64,000 nt of DNA from Trichomonas vaginalis G3 (GCF_026262505.1 NC_067208.1:5403962-5467961); one strand, 5' to 3'; shown: positions 12,183 through 21,834, counted from the first letter of the stretch. Numbers and translations are program-made. Notes: generated from the letters alone by a model not told the origin.

Positions 12183-12871
12183 TCATAACGGTTTCCAAAC
12201 CACTTTTATGCGATGTAAGTAAAAGCATGGATGGTTATGTAAAACGTCTAAAGTTTCTAAAGAGTCTCTCAAAGTCCAGTCTACTTGGTATTGAAAATCC
12301 CATGTGTTATAGAACGGCGGGTCCACTATAAAGAAAACATTTTCCTTGTCTTTATATTTTTCATACAAATCTGTCCAATGACATCTCACAAACTCTATAC
12401 CCTCAATATATTTTTCTATGTCTCTTTGAAAACATTTGTATAGTTAAGATATAAACTTTTGACATATAGTGTTTCAATGTCATGAACTCTTATAGCACCA
12501 CTATATAATAGTCTAGCAGATATACTATCCCAGTCTATATATTCTGCTTTTTTCAAAACCTCTCTCACAATATTTTTGTTATCTAATGGTATACGTTCCA
12601 TCTTACCTATAGGTATCTTTTCTTTTAACTCTTTCAATATATTGTTTGTGTCTGGAATATGTTTGAGACGGTCCATATAGTTGTCGAAGTCATTGCATAT
12701 AATCTTTGAGTCTGGGAATATTATATGGCACAAATGGGATATATAGAAACTTCCACCGAACAAATCTACAAATGTTAGACCATTCGGTAGTTTCTTAAGT
12801 TCTCTCAATATAATATCTTTACATTTACTCTTATTTCCAAAGAACGGTAACGGTGGTTTTGTAAAATTCAT
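12183..12871 (-). pseudogene. Adenine-specific DNA methyltransferase-like remnant (D12/Dam class)
   Basis: The N-terminal part begins at 12871 with MNFTKPPLPFFGNKSKCKD and then has TFVDLFGGSF and a CNDFDN segment. This is the usual layout of D12-class N6-adenine methyltransferases, with a K-rich start, an FxGG-type AdoMet-binding motif and an acidic ND pair. The 12183-12389 part contains FFIVDPPFYNT, matching the DPPY/F catalytic motif. These enzymes methylate adenine in DNA and are carried by many phages and large viruses. It sits next to the right end of the Polinton and is most likely element cargo. It is broken. Confidence 0.58.
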
Positions 12872-13084
12872 TTATATATAATAATAAAAATGTTTTTACC
12901 TGAAAAGTGACAGAAAAGTGACAAAGCATGAAAACATATATAATTTGTGAAAAGCGACACATTATATAATGTTTTCGACCCAGAAGAAGGCTTCTCAAAG
13001 TATACTTCCTTGGAACGCCTGTAACTTTTCCTGTAGCGACGATAGACCCTTACTTGTCCGGACAAAGTTATACTAAACATCTTC

Positions 13085-13144
13085 AGGGCTAGAGGGCACG
13101 AAGTGCCTGGAGGCCCCACTACTTTTTTTTTTTTTTTTTTTTTT
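13085..13144. repeat. Right terminal repeat end of Polinton and adjoining 21-T run
   Basis: Reading inward from 13123 the minus strand starts AGTAGTGGGGCCTCCAGGCA, an AG-starting terminus as expected for Polinton/Maverick ends. Immediately outside it is an uninterrupted run of 21 T (13124-13144). The partner end is not in the window, so repeat length and target duplication cannot be judged. The T-run could be host sequence at the insertion site or part of the outermost end. Confidence 0.5.
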
Positions 13145-13629
13145 ACACAAGATTTTTGATTTCTTTATTTACCCGAAACTCTTTGAAATTTCTTATTATA
13201 ATTCTGAACGCTATTCAACTGTTTATAGGATTTATACCTACTTTTCCTTTATCACATACAGGAAAACCGTTATGCTTTCACAACATTTATCAGATTCATC
13301 TTAATTTAGAATATTTTATTTCTATCTCAGGAATTTATAGACAATTTATACACACAAATCTTCTCAATTTACAAGAAATTCTCAATACAAACAATAATTA
13401 CCATCTTACGCTTCAAGGAAGTTATCTCGATGATACATGGAACACATTTTACAACAATAACGCATATACACCAATTGATGAAGTACAAACTATTAAAGGC
13501 AACACAGAAAATTGCTTTATCCATGATATCCTATTTTCGAATTTCAAATCAAGAATTATTGAACTGAATGGTAATCAAAAGGTTCTAATTTATAAAACAA
13601 TCTTTGATTCGAATCCAATTAATCAATAG
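13145..13629 (+). pseudogene. 5'-truncated host ORF, possible beta-helix surface protein
   Basis: This frame is open from the T-run to a stop at 13627-13629, about 160 residues, with no believable ATG start. Its composition is host-like. A hydrophobic stretch (residues ~10-30) precedes a polar region and a final segment of the form NCFIHDILFSNF, then VLIYKTIFDS. This resembles the N-C-x-F coils of the right-handed beta-helix proteins common in trichomonads, though I see no close match to the three beta-helix-like ORFs elsewhere in this window. The 5' end was probably lost when the Polinton inserted. The stop codon TAG is formed by a host TA plus the first G of the neighbouring DNA element. 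Without the element the frame would read CAA TAA, so its 3' end may be original. Confidence 0.4.
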
Positions 13630-13853
13630 GCAACCGAATTTTTAAATCTCGATCGCAAAGAAAAATTTCGATTTTTTATAAAATCGCGAACTTCTGAAAA
13701 ATTGCGAACAGAAAAAAATCGCGATTGTTTTTGAAATCGCGTTTTATTAGAAGTACGCGATTTTATAAAAAATCGAAATTAGATTAAAATATAGCGTCTA
13801 AAACCAAATTGCGAACAAGTTATGTATTGATTAAGAAAAATATATTTAAGATG

Positions 13854-13912
13854 AAGAATTGCTTGCTATGATGTACTGATTCATGATCAGTACATCATAG
13901 CAAGCAATTCTT
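13854..13912. repeat. Perfect palindrome 1 (27-bp arms, 5-nt loop)
   Basis: Arms 13854-13880 and 13886-13912 are perfect reverse complements (AAGAATTGCTTGCTATGATG...) around a TCATG loop. It is the first of three back-to-back palindromes of unrelated sequence inside the 3.9-kb element. Confidence 0.92.
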
Positions 13913-13918
13913 TACATG

Positions 13919-13972
13919 AAGTTCGAAAACTTGGGTGCAATCAGATCTGATTGCACCCAAGTTTTCGAACTT
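13919..13972. repeat. Perfect palindrome 2 (54 bp, no loop)
   Basis: A perfect 54-bp palindrome with 27-bp arms and its centre between 13945 and 13946 (TCAGA|TCTGA). It starts 7 bases after the first palindrome ends, and its sequence is unrelated to the other two. Confidence 0.92.
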
Positions 13973-13980
13973 TGTATAGG

Positions 13981-14035
13981 GAATTAAAGGGTGAGAGATA
14001 TATAGTCTATCTATATATCTCTCACCCTTTAATTC
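13981..14035. repeat. Perfect palindrome 3 (25-bp arms, 5-nt loop)
   Basis: Arms 13981-14005 and 14011-14035 (GAATTAAAGGGTGAGAGATA...) are perfect reverse complements around TCTAT. It begins 9 bases after palindrome 2. A transcript of the whole cluster could fold into three adjacent hairpins. Confidence 0.92.
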
Positions 14036-14155
14036 ACTCTGTAAGCGATAAAATTTTAATCAAATATTTATACTACGAGAAATTATGGCTTTGTTTCAGA
14101 GACGTATTGAATTTACCGATTGTGTTAAAATGAGATCGCTTAATCTTTAAATTTA

Positions 14156-14299
14156 TTAAGTTATCAAATTTTTGATTAAACGCAACCGCTTTGTGAAATC
14201 AAAACGATAAATATTCAATGCAAACGCACCTGAGCTATGTTCCTTTATTGCAGCCATTAAACATTTGTCTGGCTCACAATTTGAGAGCACTTCACCTAA
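14156..14299 (-). pseudogene. Protein-like scrap inside DNA element
   Basis: A frame of about 47 codons without a start codon reads through CEPDKCLMAAIKEHSSGAF and a basic KRLRLIKNLIT end before TAA. The composition is protein-like rather than AT-random, with clustered charged residues and two cysteines. I recognise no family. It may be the tail of a host or transposase gene captured by the 3.9-kb element, but it could be chance. Confidence 0.22.
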
Positions 14300-14624
14300 A
14301 TAATGCTATAATGAAAATTGAATTAATAAAAATCGTTTCTTCAAATAAACTTCACAAATATATTATCATTATGTGAATTTTTACTTATAAAATTAAATAC
14401 ATATTTAGTTTCTAGTATTTTTTTCTATTGTCATTCAAAATATAGCTAAAAAACGAAGAACCATAATTTTGATAAACACTAAATGATAATATGATTTATA
14501 ATATAAATAAAATATTTTCAAGTCAAATAAATCAAAATTGATATTTTTAAAAAAACTAATTAAGAATTCAGTGATAATTTTATCAAATATTACAAGACAA
14601 TATGATTTATAAGCAGAATAAAAT

Positions 14625-14902
14625 GGGGAGAAGCTTCCTAAACTTTTTAATCCCATAAATATGGTCATTATCTGGAATAAAGAGTTAAGCGTCATATGTC
14701 ACTTTTTGTACTAAGGAAACATCGACTTTATGCGTTATGACTTTTCGATGAGGAAACAAGTGTTCACGTATTATAAACTTCCTTATTCCAATAAACCGAC
14801 CCTAAACATTAATTAAATTATAAGCATGATAATGGTCTCTTTTCTATGATAACCAAATCAATTTGGTTATCATAGTAAAGCACCAAAAACTGGAATAGGA
14901 AT
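14625..14902 (+). repeat. Left terminal inverted repeat of nested element
   Basis: 278 bp, matching 16111-16386 in reverse. Its inner third contains a 15-bp-arm palindrome, CTATGATAACCAAAT and its complement with a 2-nt spacer, so the repeat has its own hairpin. Confidence 0.85.
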
Positions 14903-16110
14903 CGGCAATATGGAATCATGAAGCAACTCGGATAAAATAAATATGGAACATTCATACATCCATTCCCTATTTTTAACCATATTATATTTTCAAACAAAAT
15001 TCTCGTACTATTTTCAATAAAATTTGCATAACCTTGTTATTACTCTTAGGCGAAAGATGATTTTAATGTTAATTTTATAGAAGAACTTTTAATGCATAAT
15101 AAAATAACCCTTTCCTATAAATTTAGACTTAAAACGGTGACAATAAACAAGCTTTAGTCTAGAAATTAATTTTCTACTACTATAAATGCATCTTTATCTT
15201 TAATTAGAAAAAAATTTATCAATTTTATTATCCAGATGAAAAAAGAAGTGACATATGATATTTTATCTAATTTAAAATCTTTTATTGATTGTTTTTAAAA
15301 ACTTTGCATTTTGTATGAGTATTTCATGTTTAAATCAGTATAAATACGCAAAATACTTATGAAATTCCAGCTGTTATTCAGTACTATTCATTTTTCAGCA
15401 ATCATTAACTGTGGAAGAGTATGGCAAACGTTCGATAATGATCATGTATACTCAGATCATCAAGAATGAATTAAAGTCAATGCAGGGAAATGGATAATCC
15501 GATTAAAAACCCCAAAAAGGAAAAAGATATTATATGAACGTCTCACAAATGGTTAGTACTAAGCTCTTTCCTGATGATTGAATATTCTTTCATATTTTTG
15601 TATATTGTAAGGGATTTTCTCCCCAAATATATAATACCTTCCTTATAAACGATCTACTTTCTTTGAATACAAGTATAATTTTACATTTTAGGAAAAAAAT
15701 TTATTTTTTCAAATTTATCTTATAACAATAGAGATTTATATATATGTGTGTCAATATAGGCTTTAGTGGTATAAAATTGGGTAGATTTTGTTTTATTTTG
15801 AGTAAAAAATTCAAAAAATACTACCTCATTTTGCGTGCAAAGGAATAGTCAGAGCTATTTAATAACATTTTACGAATGAACTATGGAATTACTATAACTT
15901 TTGAAGAAATTTCAAAGTTAATAGAAGATTGTATTTTAGAAATCAGCTAAAAGAATGATGTGCATACATCAAGCGTTAAAGTATCCTAATCAGAATATAG
16001 TAATATACAATGATTAGCAAAGCAGATTTGAATCGGCAAGAAGAGTTGCTTAAAAAATCAGTTGAGTCTTCTCTAGTTTCCACACTGCCTATTCCTGTTT
16101 AAGTGCGGTT

Positions 16111-16386
16111 ATTCCTATTCCAGTTTTTGGTGCTTTACTATGATAACCAAATTGATTTGGTTATCATAGAAAAGAGACCATTATCATGCTTAGAATTAAT
16201 TATGTTTAGGGTCGGTTTATTGGAATAAGGAAGTTTATAATACGTGAACACTTGTTTCCTCATCGAAAAGTCATAACGCATAAAGTCGATGTTTCCTTAG
16301 TACAAAAAGTGACATATGACGCTTAACTCTTTATTCCAGATAATGACCATATTTATGGGATTAAAAAGTTTAGGAAGCTTCTCCCC
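16111..16386 (-). repeat. Right terminal inverted repeat of nested element
   Basis: 276 bp, the inverted partner of 14625-14902. The embedded 15-bp-arm palindrome is kept, with the spacer TG here matching CA in the left copy. Confidence 0.85.
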
Positions 16387-17300
16387 AATATTTATTATTA
16401 AATTTGAAAAAACACTTTTTTTATAAAAAAAAATTCGGGCTATTTATCTTATATATATATTATACAATGATTTGACATATATAGTATAATAGAAATATCA
16501 TAAAAACTAACATCCATTCGAATATAATAAACAGAAATTCATCAAAAGTGACAACTCTCAATTTTTTGACATTTGTAAATTCTAAATTGAATGAGAAAAA
16601 TGAAATAATACTAAGCATAATACAATATTCTAGATTTAATTATAATTAGGAAAAAGTTAGTTTTGAGAGTACTTTTCATAGGCATATAGAATGAAATCTT
16701 CTGAAAAATAATATCACATAAACTCATATTATTTTCTAAATATATAACTATTTTATATAAAAATCAAATTCAATGATCTTAAAAGCGAAGGATAAACCTC
16801 AAAATTTACGAATATAATGAGTGGGAATATAATGCTTATCTATCATAAAACCATATGAAATATCAATTTTTGCTTTACGCCTAATTTTTGACGACAATTA
16901 GCAAAAAATGTTAAATGTTAACACTCAGTCCATTTGAATATGAAAAATAAAATTGACTTTGATTAAATGTTTTTATTTATCATGCAATTCTTCTTGCGAC
17001 CAAAGATTTGAATAAAACTTAAAAAAATAAGATAGCTTAAAAAAATAATATACGGTAGTGTTTACTAATAGATGAATAGTATATAAATTCTATTAAAATG
17101 GATTGATCCAAAAAAAAATATTAAAAATTTGATCATAAATAAAATCGTTTTAAATTACTTCTTCATTTAAATTATATAACAATTATTTTTGGTTTTAATG
17201 TATTATAGTCCATACAATACTATTGTAATCTCTTTTCTCGAATTTAATTTTTCAATTAGCAATTCGAAAAAAAAATATTACTTAAAGGACGACTTATCAC
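16387..17300. other. AT-rich interior of 3.9-kb element, no gene seen
   Basis: About 0.9 kb between the nested element and the right subterminal array. All frames are short and full of stops, and I see no RNA gene or strong repeat. Confidence 0.6.
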
Positions 17301-17536
17301 TCCGAAAAAGACCAAAATTAAGGACGTGATTTTTTGAAAGTTCGCGATTTTTCAAAAAAGTCGCAATTTTTTCCCGAATCGCGATTTTTAAAAAATCGAA
17401 ATTTATCGTTCAAATCGCGATTTATTAATAAATCGCGAAAAAATTCTGTTCGCGATTTTTAAAAAATCGCGATTTAAGCTAAAAATCACAATTTATCATC
17501 AAAATCTAGATTTAAAAATTCGGTTGCGATTTTGCC

Positions 17537-18061
17537 TAATATATATAACCATCTTATAATTTGATTAAACTATCTATATATTTAAATACATTTCAAACTT
17601 TTGACAATACAATCTCTCATTTCAACATATGACTGACAAAAAATCGAGCCCTTTTTAAACAACAATCGTTTGAGAGGAAAATCAAAATTTTTTTCGGACA
17701 CTAAAACACACGTTGTCATAAAATTTGGAAGGACATTTTTTTTGTCAGATTATAGAATTGAAATCATATTCTTCGTTTGTAAACCATTCATTTCACTCAA
17801 TTTCCGAGAGACAGACGTGAAGAATATAATTACTAGTCTATTATCTGACAAAAAGTTTCTAAGTACTCAAATTCTGATTTATAATTTTCCCACTTTTTTG
17901 CCGACATTATTAGTTTGATAAATTTTATTACCCATAAAATCATGATTTATGGAGAAGGAAAATTTACTTGATCTATAATTTTTACTTATTCGCAAATTAA
18001 ATCCGAACATAATTTTGATGCTTTACAAAAATATACAAAATAAAAAGAAAGAAAAATATAC
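17537..18061. other. Intergenic, no supported gene
   Basis: 525 bases between the DNA element and the 3' end of the TRAPPC8-like gene. An 82-codon frame at 17670-17918 lacks an ATG and has random-looking composition. I do not support it as a gene. Confidence 0.55.
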
Positions 18062-21000
18062 TCATTTTGTTTCGTTTTCAGATACTCTAATCAAATGGAG
18101 GATAGACAAATCCTTGATCATCGCGAATTCTTTGTTTTCGCTTGTCATAAACCCAGTTATTGAGTAAATTCCAGGCAAATAGACATTAAATGTGAAGTTT
18201 GCAGAAAATTGATTTTCAGCATTCAAACATTTCCTTGTAACACCAGTCCATCTTGCAGGCATTATAGGAGTTATCTGGTTCTTTTCATCATTGAGTAATT
18301 CAATGTCTTTTGGTTGAACAAAAACAGGATTTTCTGACTCAATTTTGAGTGAAACATTCACAGAAACACCGGGAGTGAATTTCACGAATGTTGGTGCAGA
18401 AATTCGAACCATTTGACTATTATCAGGATGTATTCTCATATTCTGTTGTGCGAGTAGTTCATTACCTTCAACTTTGAACAACATCGCGTAAGAATTTTGT
18501 TCCAACATAAACAATCTCCATGGTTCTAAAACAAATTCTTCGTTGTGTTGGTCAGCGTAGTAAACTATCGTTGCGCTCGATTCCTTTTGAACAAGGCTGG
18601 CAGGATTAGGATGTAATGTCTTAAGAAGTTTTCCTGTTTTGTCGAAAACTCCGACAATTGTCAATCCGTCAACTTTTGGATCGAATTTTACTTTCAAAGC
18701 AAACTTTGAAGTGTCATGAGCGAAAGGAATGATTCTTGAGTATATAGATACAGAAGAATTAACTTTAACAGATAAAGCTGTCAAAGAAACAATGGTTTGC
18801 GAGTGTGACAAGTAAAAATGAACTCTGTTGATGTTGACTTTCGCTGCTCTGAAAATCATTGGAATACAAATTGATTTTCCTGGTTCAATTTTCTCTTCCA
18901 AGTTAACAGAAGCAATTCCGAAATGATAATCAACATTTCCTTCATACGCAATGGAATTTGGATGGTCAAAGCCAAGTGTCAAACCGCTAACCGTTTTCGT
19001 TCCATTGTTCACAATTTTGACAGAAAATCTGACACAAATTCCTTGAACTAATTCATTTGGAAGATTTTCTATTGACATTGTGATTAAAGGGAATGAATCA
19101 GAAGCTTTGATAATAGCTGGTTCGAAAGTAACACTTGTTTCAACACATCCCCAACTTTGCATTTGGAATTTGTTGATTTTGAAAACTCCTGTTTTCTTGC
19201 AAACGAAATCCAAAGGAAGAACTTTCGAAACACCATCTAAAGCTGCTTTTCTGCTTGGAATATCAACACGAAATGCAGGGTTGGTCTTGTATGAATCATC
19301 ACAGTTTTCTTCTTTGTTTTCTGGAGTGAATTCTGCAACTAATTCTGCTTTTGTCAAATTCACACCGAAAACGTATTTATTTGAAAGTTGGATGAGAACT
19401 TTGATGTTGCATCCTGTTGATACTTCATATATCTCTTCTTTCGTCTCTGTTTTGTTCGACATCCAACTCTCTATCGTCAAAGTTTTTCCATACAATTTTT
19501 CCCATTCTTCTTTTATTTTCACGAAGGCGTCAAGTATATTCTGGAAGTCGTCACGAAGGAATCCCCAATATTCTGGATCAGATGGGGTGATAATTACGAC
19601 CTTTTTCACGCCAACTAACGGTGAAAAAGTAATTTCGAATTTTGATGGGTCGAAACTAGGGTTATTGAAAGGTGTCCAGAACTGACTGATTGTTCGCTCT
19701 TGGAGAGCTTCCTGGAGACCGTCCATTTCAAGGAGTTCTTTGCAATCTAAAATTGCTCGGATGACTTCGTTCAGAAAATTAAGAGAAATCGCTTTATTAA
19801 GCAATGCCCTTTGGTAAAGATACGGCCAAGAGTCATGAGGAAGACAATTAATGAGCCAAATTGTGCATCTTAAGCAATGTCCATGTTGTAAGGCCTGCAT
19901 GTACATTTCTGCGGCTTGTGCAAGCGAGTACAATATTCTCTTTTCGTTTTCTTGGAGTCCGGAAAGCCTTTCATAGAACAATGCCAAAATTAAATTAATT
20001 GTCTGTTCTAAACCTTCCCAATTCTGCTTGATTTGAGCAATAGCGATATTCATGACGTTAATGGATGAGTCATTGTTGTTTTCAGCATGGTAAATCTCTG
20101 ATAAAACAATAAATGTATACAAAATAAAACGAATATCATTTGATTTAAACACTTCTTCACATAATTCCCTAGAATTACTGAAATTAAAGTTGTTCTGCGC
20201 AAAACATGCAAGATTATGCCAGAATTTTGCTGAAATTTGCAACTTTAATAAAGGATTATGCTGCGAAATGTGCTTAAAAAGCTTTTCTGCTTCAGGATAT
20301 TGACCTGTAATCATGTAAAGTGCTGCCAAACGTAATTGATTTGTCTTCGTTTCTGGTAATTCGCCTTGTTTTTCGGTATCTGACTTTTTCTTGAAAATTC
20401 CACGAAGTCTGTTCGAAACCTTCTTTGTTTTCTCGATTTTCTCTTTCAAATCGTTGATTTGTCTCTGAATTAAAGGAGATATTTCTCCACGGTAGACAAC
20501 TGAGATTATTTCTAGTGTTTTTGCAATCTCATTATTACCAATGATCTGCGATTTCGTTAAAGCATTAACAATATTTGGATCATGTGAAAAATATTTTTTG
20601 TAAAAATCTGATTTTGACTGTGTTTCATCTGGTTTTGATTTCACTGGGAGTGGAAACACGAAACTTTGGTCTGATTTGTTGATTTTTGGAGGATTTGGAG
20701 TGACAATAGGATCGTAAATGATAATCCGTCCAACTGGGATATCTGAGATAAATGGTGCCATCCAAGAAGGTATTGGGATCATTTTTCTGACTGATTTATT
20801 ATCGATATTAGGAGATTGTGCTGTAGAAACGTATAATAAGCAAAAAGGGATATCACAAAATTCGTATTTCTTGATTTTAATGCTTTCGCAAAGATGATGA
20901 ATGAAATTCTTGTACCAAGGCGTAAATCTTGTATCCTCAGATCCAAATAAAAGTTTCTTTGGAACGGGACATTCGAGTTTGACATTATTCGTATCGACAC

Positions 21001-21295
21001 TAGCTTCCTTTTCAAATTGCGGCGGAATAAACAATTGTCCGTATTTTGTCGTGTCATTTTTAATTGACTCGAAAAATGTAGATTCTTGGGCATCAACAAA
21101 TGTTGTCACATCATAGTAACGAATTGGTTCTTGATAGGCAGTACAGAGTCCTGCAAAAAAGTCAGAGAATGAAACTCCAGTCGGAGCAAATGCTTTTTCG
21201 GCATTTGTGTCTACAAAACCAACTATAATAGGTGCAAACCTTTGCTTGATGAACTGCCGAGCTTTAAAAGAATATACATGTTCTGCAGATTTCAT
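18062..21295 (-). CDS. TRAPPC8/Trs85-like TRAPP III subunit
   Basis: A single-exon gene of 1077 residues starting at the ATG at 21295 (MKSAEHVYSFKARQFIKQRF). The preceding codon is GTG, not a eukaryotic start. The N-terminal half (~1-450) follows the Trs85/TRAPPC8 pattern: RFAPIIVGFVDTNAEKAF, a PIRYYDVTTF segment, then alpha-helical repeats around FKHISQHNPLLKLQISAKFWHNLACF. The C-terminal half is beta-sandwich-like. The family forms the TRAPP III complex, a GEF complex acting on Rab1/Ypt1 in ER-Golgi traffic and autophagy. Human TRAPPC8 is longer (about 1435 residues). The gene is divergent from the BEACH gene, with about 540 bp between start codons. The assignment is by eye, so another TRAPP-associated protein is the main alternative. 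Confidence 0.68.
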   Translation of the reverse strand: MKSAEHVYSFKARQFIKQRFAPIIVGFVDTNAEKAFAPTGVSFSDFFAGLCTAYQEPIRYYDVTTFVDAQESTFFESIKNDTTKYGQLFIPPQFEKEASVDTNNVKLECPVPKKLLFGSEDTRFTPWYKNFIHHLCESIKIKKYEFCDIPFCLLYVSTAQSPNIDNKSVRKMIPIPSWMAPFISDIPVGRIIIYDPIVTPNPPKINKSDQSFVFPLPVKSKPDETQSKSDFYKKYFSHDPNIVNALTKSQIIGNNEIAKTLEIISVVYRGEISPLIQRQINDLKEKIEKTKKVSNRLRGIFKKKSDTEKQGELPETKTNQLRLAALYMITGQYPEAEKLFKHISQHNPLLKLQISAKFWHNLACFAQNNFNFSNSRELCEEVFKSNDIRFILYTFIVLSEIYHAENNNDSSINVMNIAIAQIKQNWEGLEQTINLILALFYERLSGLQENEKRILYSLAQAAEMYMQALQHGHCLRCTIWLINCLPHDSWPYLYQRALLNKAISLNFLNEVIRAILDCKELLEMDGLQEALQERTISQFWTPFNNPSFDPSKFEITFSPLVGVKKVVIITPSDPEYWGFLRDDFQNILDAFVKIKEEWEKLYGKTLTIESWMSNKTETKEEIYEVSTGCNIKVLIQLSNKYVFGVNLTKAELVAEFTPENKEENCDDSYKTNPAFRVDIPSRKAALDGVSKVLPLDFVCKKTGVFKINKFQMQSWGCVETSVTFEPAIIKASDSFPLITMSIENLPNELVQGICVRFSVKIVNNGTKTVSGLTLGFDHPNSIAYEGNVDYHFGIASVNLEEKIEPGKSICIPMIFRAAKVNINRVHFYLSHSQTIVSLTALSVKVNSSVSIYSRIIPFAHDTSKFALKVKFDPKVDGLTIVGVFDKTGKLLKTLHPNPASLVQKESSATIVYYADQHNEEFVLEPWRLFMLEQNSYAMLFKVEGNELLAQQNMRIHPDNSQMVRISAPTFVKFTPGVSVNVSLKIESENPVFVQPKDIELLNDEKNQITPIMPARWTGVTRKCLNAENQFSANFTFNVYLPGIYSITGFMTSENKEFAMIKDLSILHLIRVSENETK

Positions 21296-21833
21296 CACTT
21301 CGTATAAAAAAAATTATTCAAATTTCTCACAATTTTTCTCGATTTTTTTGATACACTTATTATCATGCTGTTTGTAAATTCTTTTATGAACCACGGCAGA
21401 TAAAATTCAATTAAAAGTGGCATTTTGAAAATGAAAATACACACATTTTAACCATTGTACAATGATTTTTAAATTAATAAAGCTCAATTAAAAACATTTC
21501 CGCTATATTATCAAATTTTCAAACTATTTCTATAATTTACACGTCCGAATTTTTGGAACAAATATTTGAACTCCTATCATTAAGAAATTAATTTGATATG
21601 TTTATTCTCAAAGTGTGCAGATATACACGCCTTGTAAGTCACTTTGTCTTATTCAAAATTATCGATTTATGACTTTAGCCTTTAGATAAAGATAAACCTC
21701 AATATTGATTCAAGCTCCCACCATTTTTTCTTTAATAAATAAGAGGCTCATATAAATTGCTTACTAATTTAACAATGATGGAGGTAAAATTTGTGGATTT
21801 GTCAGGATTTTGCCAAGCAAATTTTATTGATTG
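21296..21833. promoter_or_regulatory. Divergent intergenic region, TRAPPC8-like and BEACH genes
   Basis: 538 AT-rich bases separate two divergently transcribed genes and must hold both promoters. On the plus strand a TCATA at 21748-21752 fits the trichomonad initiator TCA-Y-W. A transcript from its A (21750) would begin 25 bases before the upstream ORF at 21775. I see no clear initiator for the minus-strand gene. Confidence 0.4.
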
Positions 21834-21834
21834 A
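21775..21834 (+). other. Upstream ORF overlapping the BEACH start codon (TGATG)
   Basis: Two successive ATGs at 21775 and 21778 open a 19-codon frame, MMEVKFVDLSGFCQANFID, ending in TGA at 21832-21834. The last A of this stop is the first base of the BEACH ATG at 21834. If the transcript starts at the TCATA initiator, ribosomes would meet this upstream frame first. It could damp translation or allow stop-restart. It may also be fortuitous if transcription starts later. Confidence 0.35.

Larger units (their letters stand above)
1..13123. mobile_element. Decayed Polinton/Maverick, left end outside window
   Basis: Virus-like DNA element of the Polinton/Maverick family, present as a fossil of at least 13.1 kb. 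The assignment rests on the combination of a retroviral-type integrase remnant, a polymerase-like N-terminal region, small glycine-rich virion-type proteins, a fibre-like protein and a terminal sequence that reads AGTAGTGGGGCC inward from 13123. It is thoroughly broken, with several tens of disruptions and no intact gene, so it looks old. Its parts lie on both strands, as is usual for the family. The first ~3.6 kb hold only short meaningless frames, and I recognise nothing there beyond short repeats. The left terminal repeat is not seen, so the element probably continues beyond base 1. I cannot exclude that the leftmost few kb belong to another decayed element. Confidence 0.72.
14625..16386. 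mobile_element. Nested 1.76-kb element with ~277-bp terminal inverted repeats
   Basis: Positions 14625-14902 and 16111-16386 are inverted copies that agree almost base for base, both starting GGGGAGAAGCTTCC inward, with only a few differences. The interior (14903-16110) is AT-rich and carries no transposase. The only protein-like stretch is a short one near 15480-15540 (KWIIRLKTPKRKKILYE). A possible 3-bp AAT flanks both ends, but no longer target duplication is seen. Long inverted repeats around a non-coding core suggest a non-autonomous Mutator-like or foldback element. It interrupts the 3.9-kb element and is therefore younger than it. Confidence 0.72.
13629..17536. mobile_element. 3.9-kb non-autonomous DNA element with TCGCGATTTT-rich subterminal arrays
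   Basis: The left end reads GGCAACCGAATTTTTAAATC. The reverse complement of the right end reads GGCAAAATCGCAACCGAATT, sharing a 19-base block CAACCGAATTTTTAAATCT with one difference in spacing. A TA lies on each side (13627-13628 and 17537-17538), consistent with a 2-bp TA target duplication of Tc1/mariner type. The terminal ~190 bases at each end are filled with inverted and direct copies of AAAAATCGCGA/TCGCGATTTTT, about a dozen in all, and may be transposase-binding arrays. No transposase frame is visible. Inside are three consecutive palindromes and a nested element (14625-16386). The family is unknown. Confidence 0.6.

Noticed and set aside
14435-14695. 86-codon hydrophobic minus-strand ORF in the DNA element
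   Set aside because: It is AT-driven, crosses the border of the nested element and has no recognisable motif.
19080-19685. 201-codon ORF antisense to the TRAPPC8-like gene
   Set aside because: It is a shadow frame of a well-supported gene.
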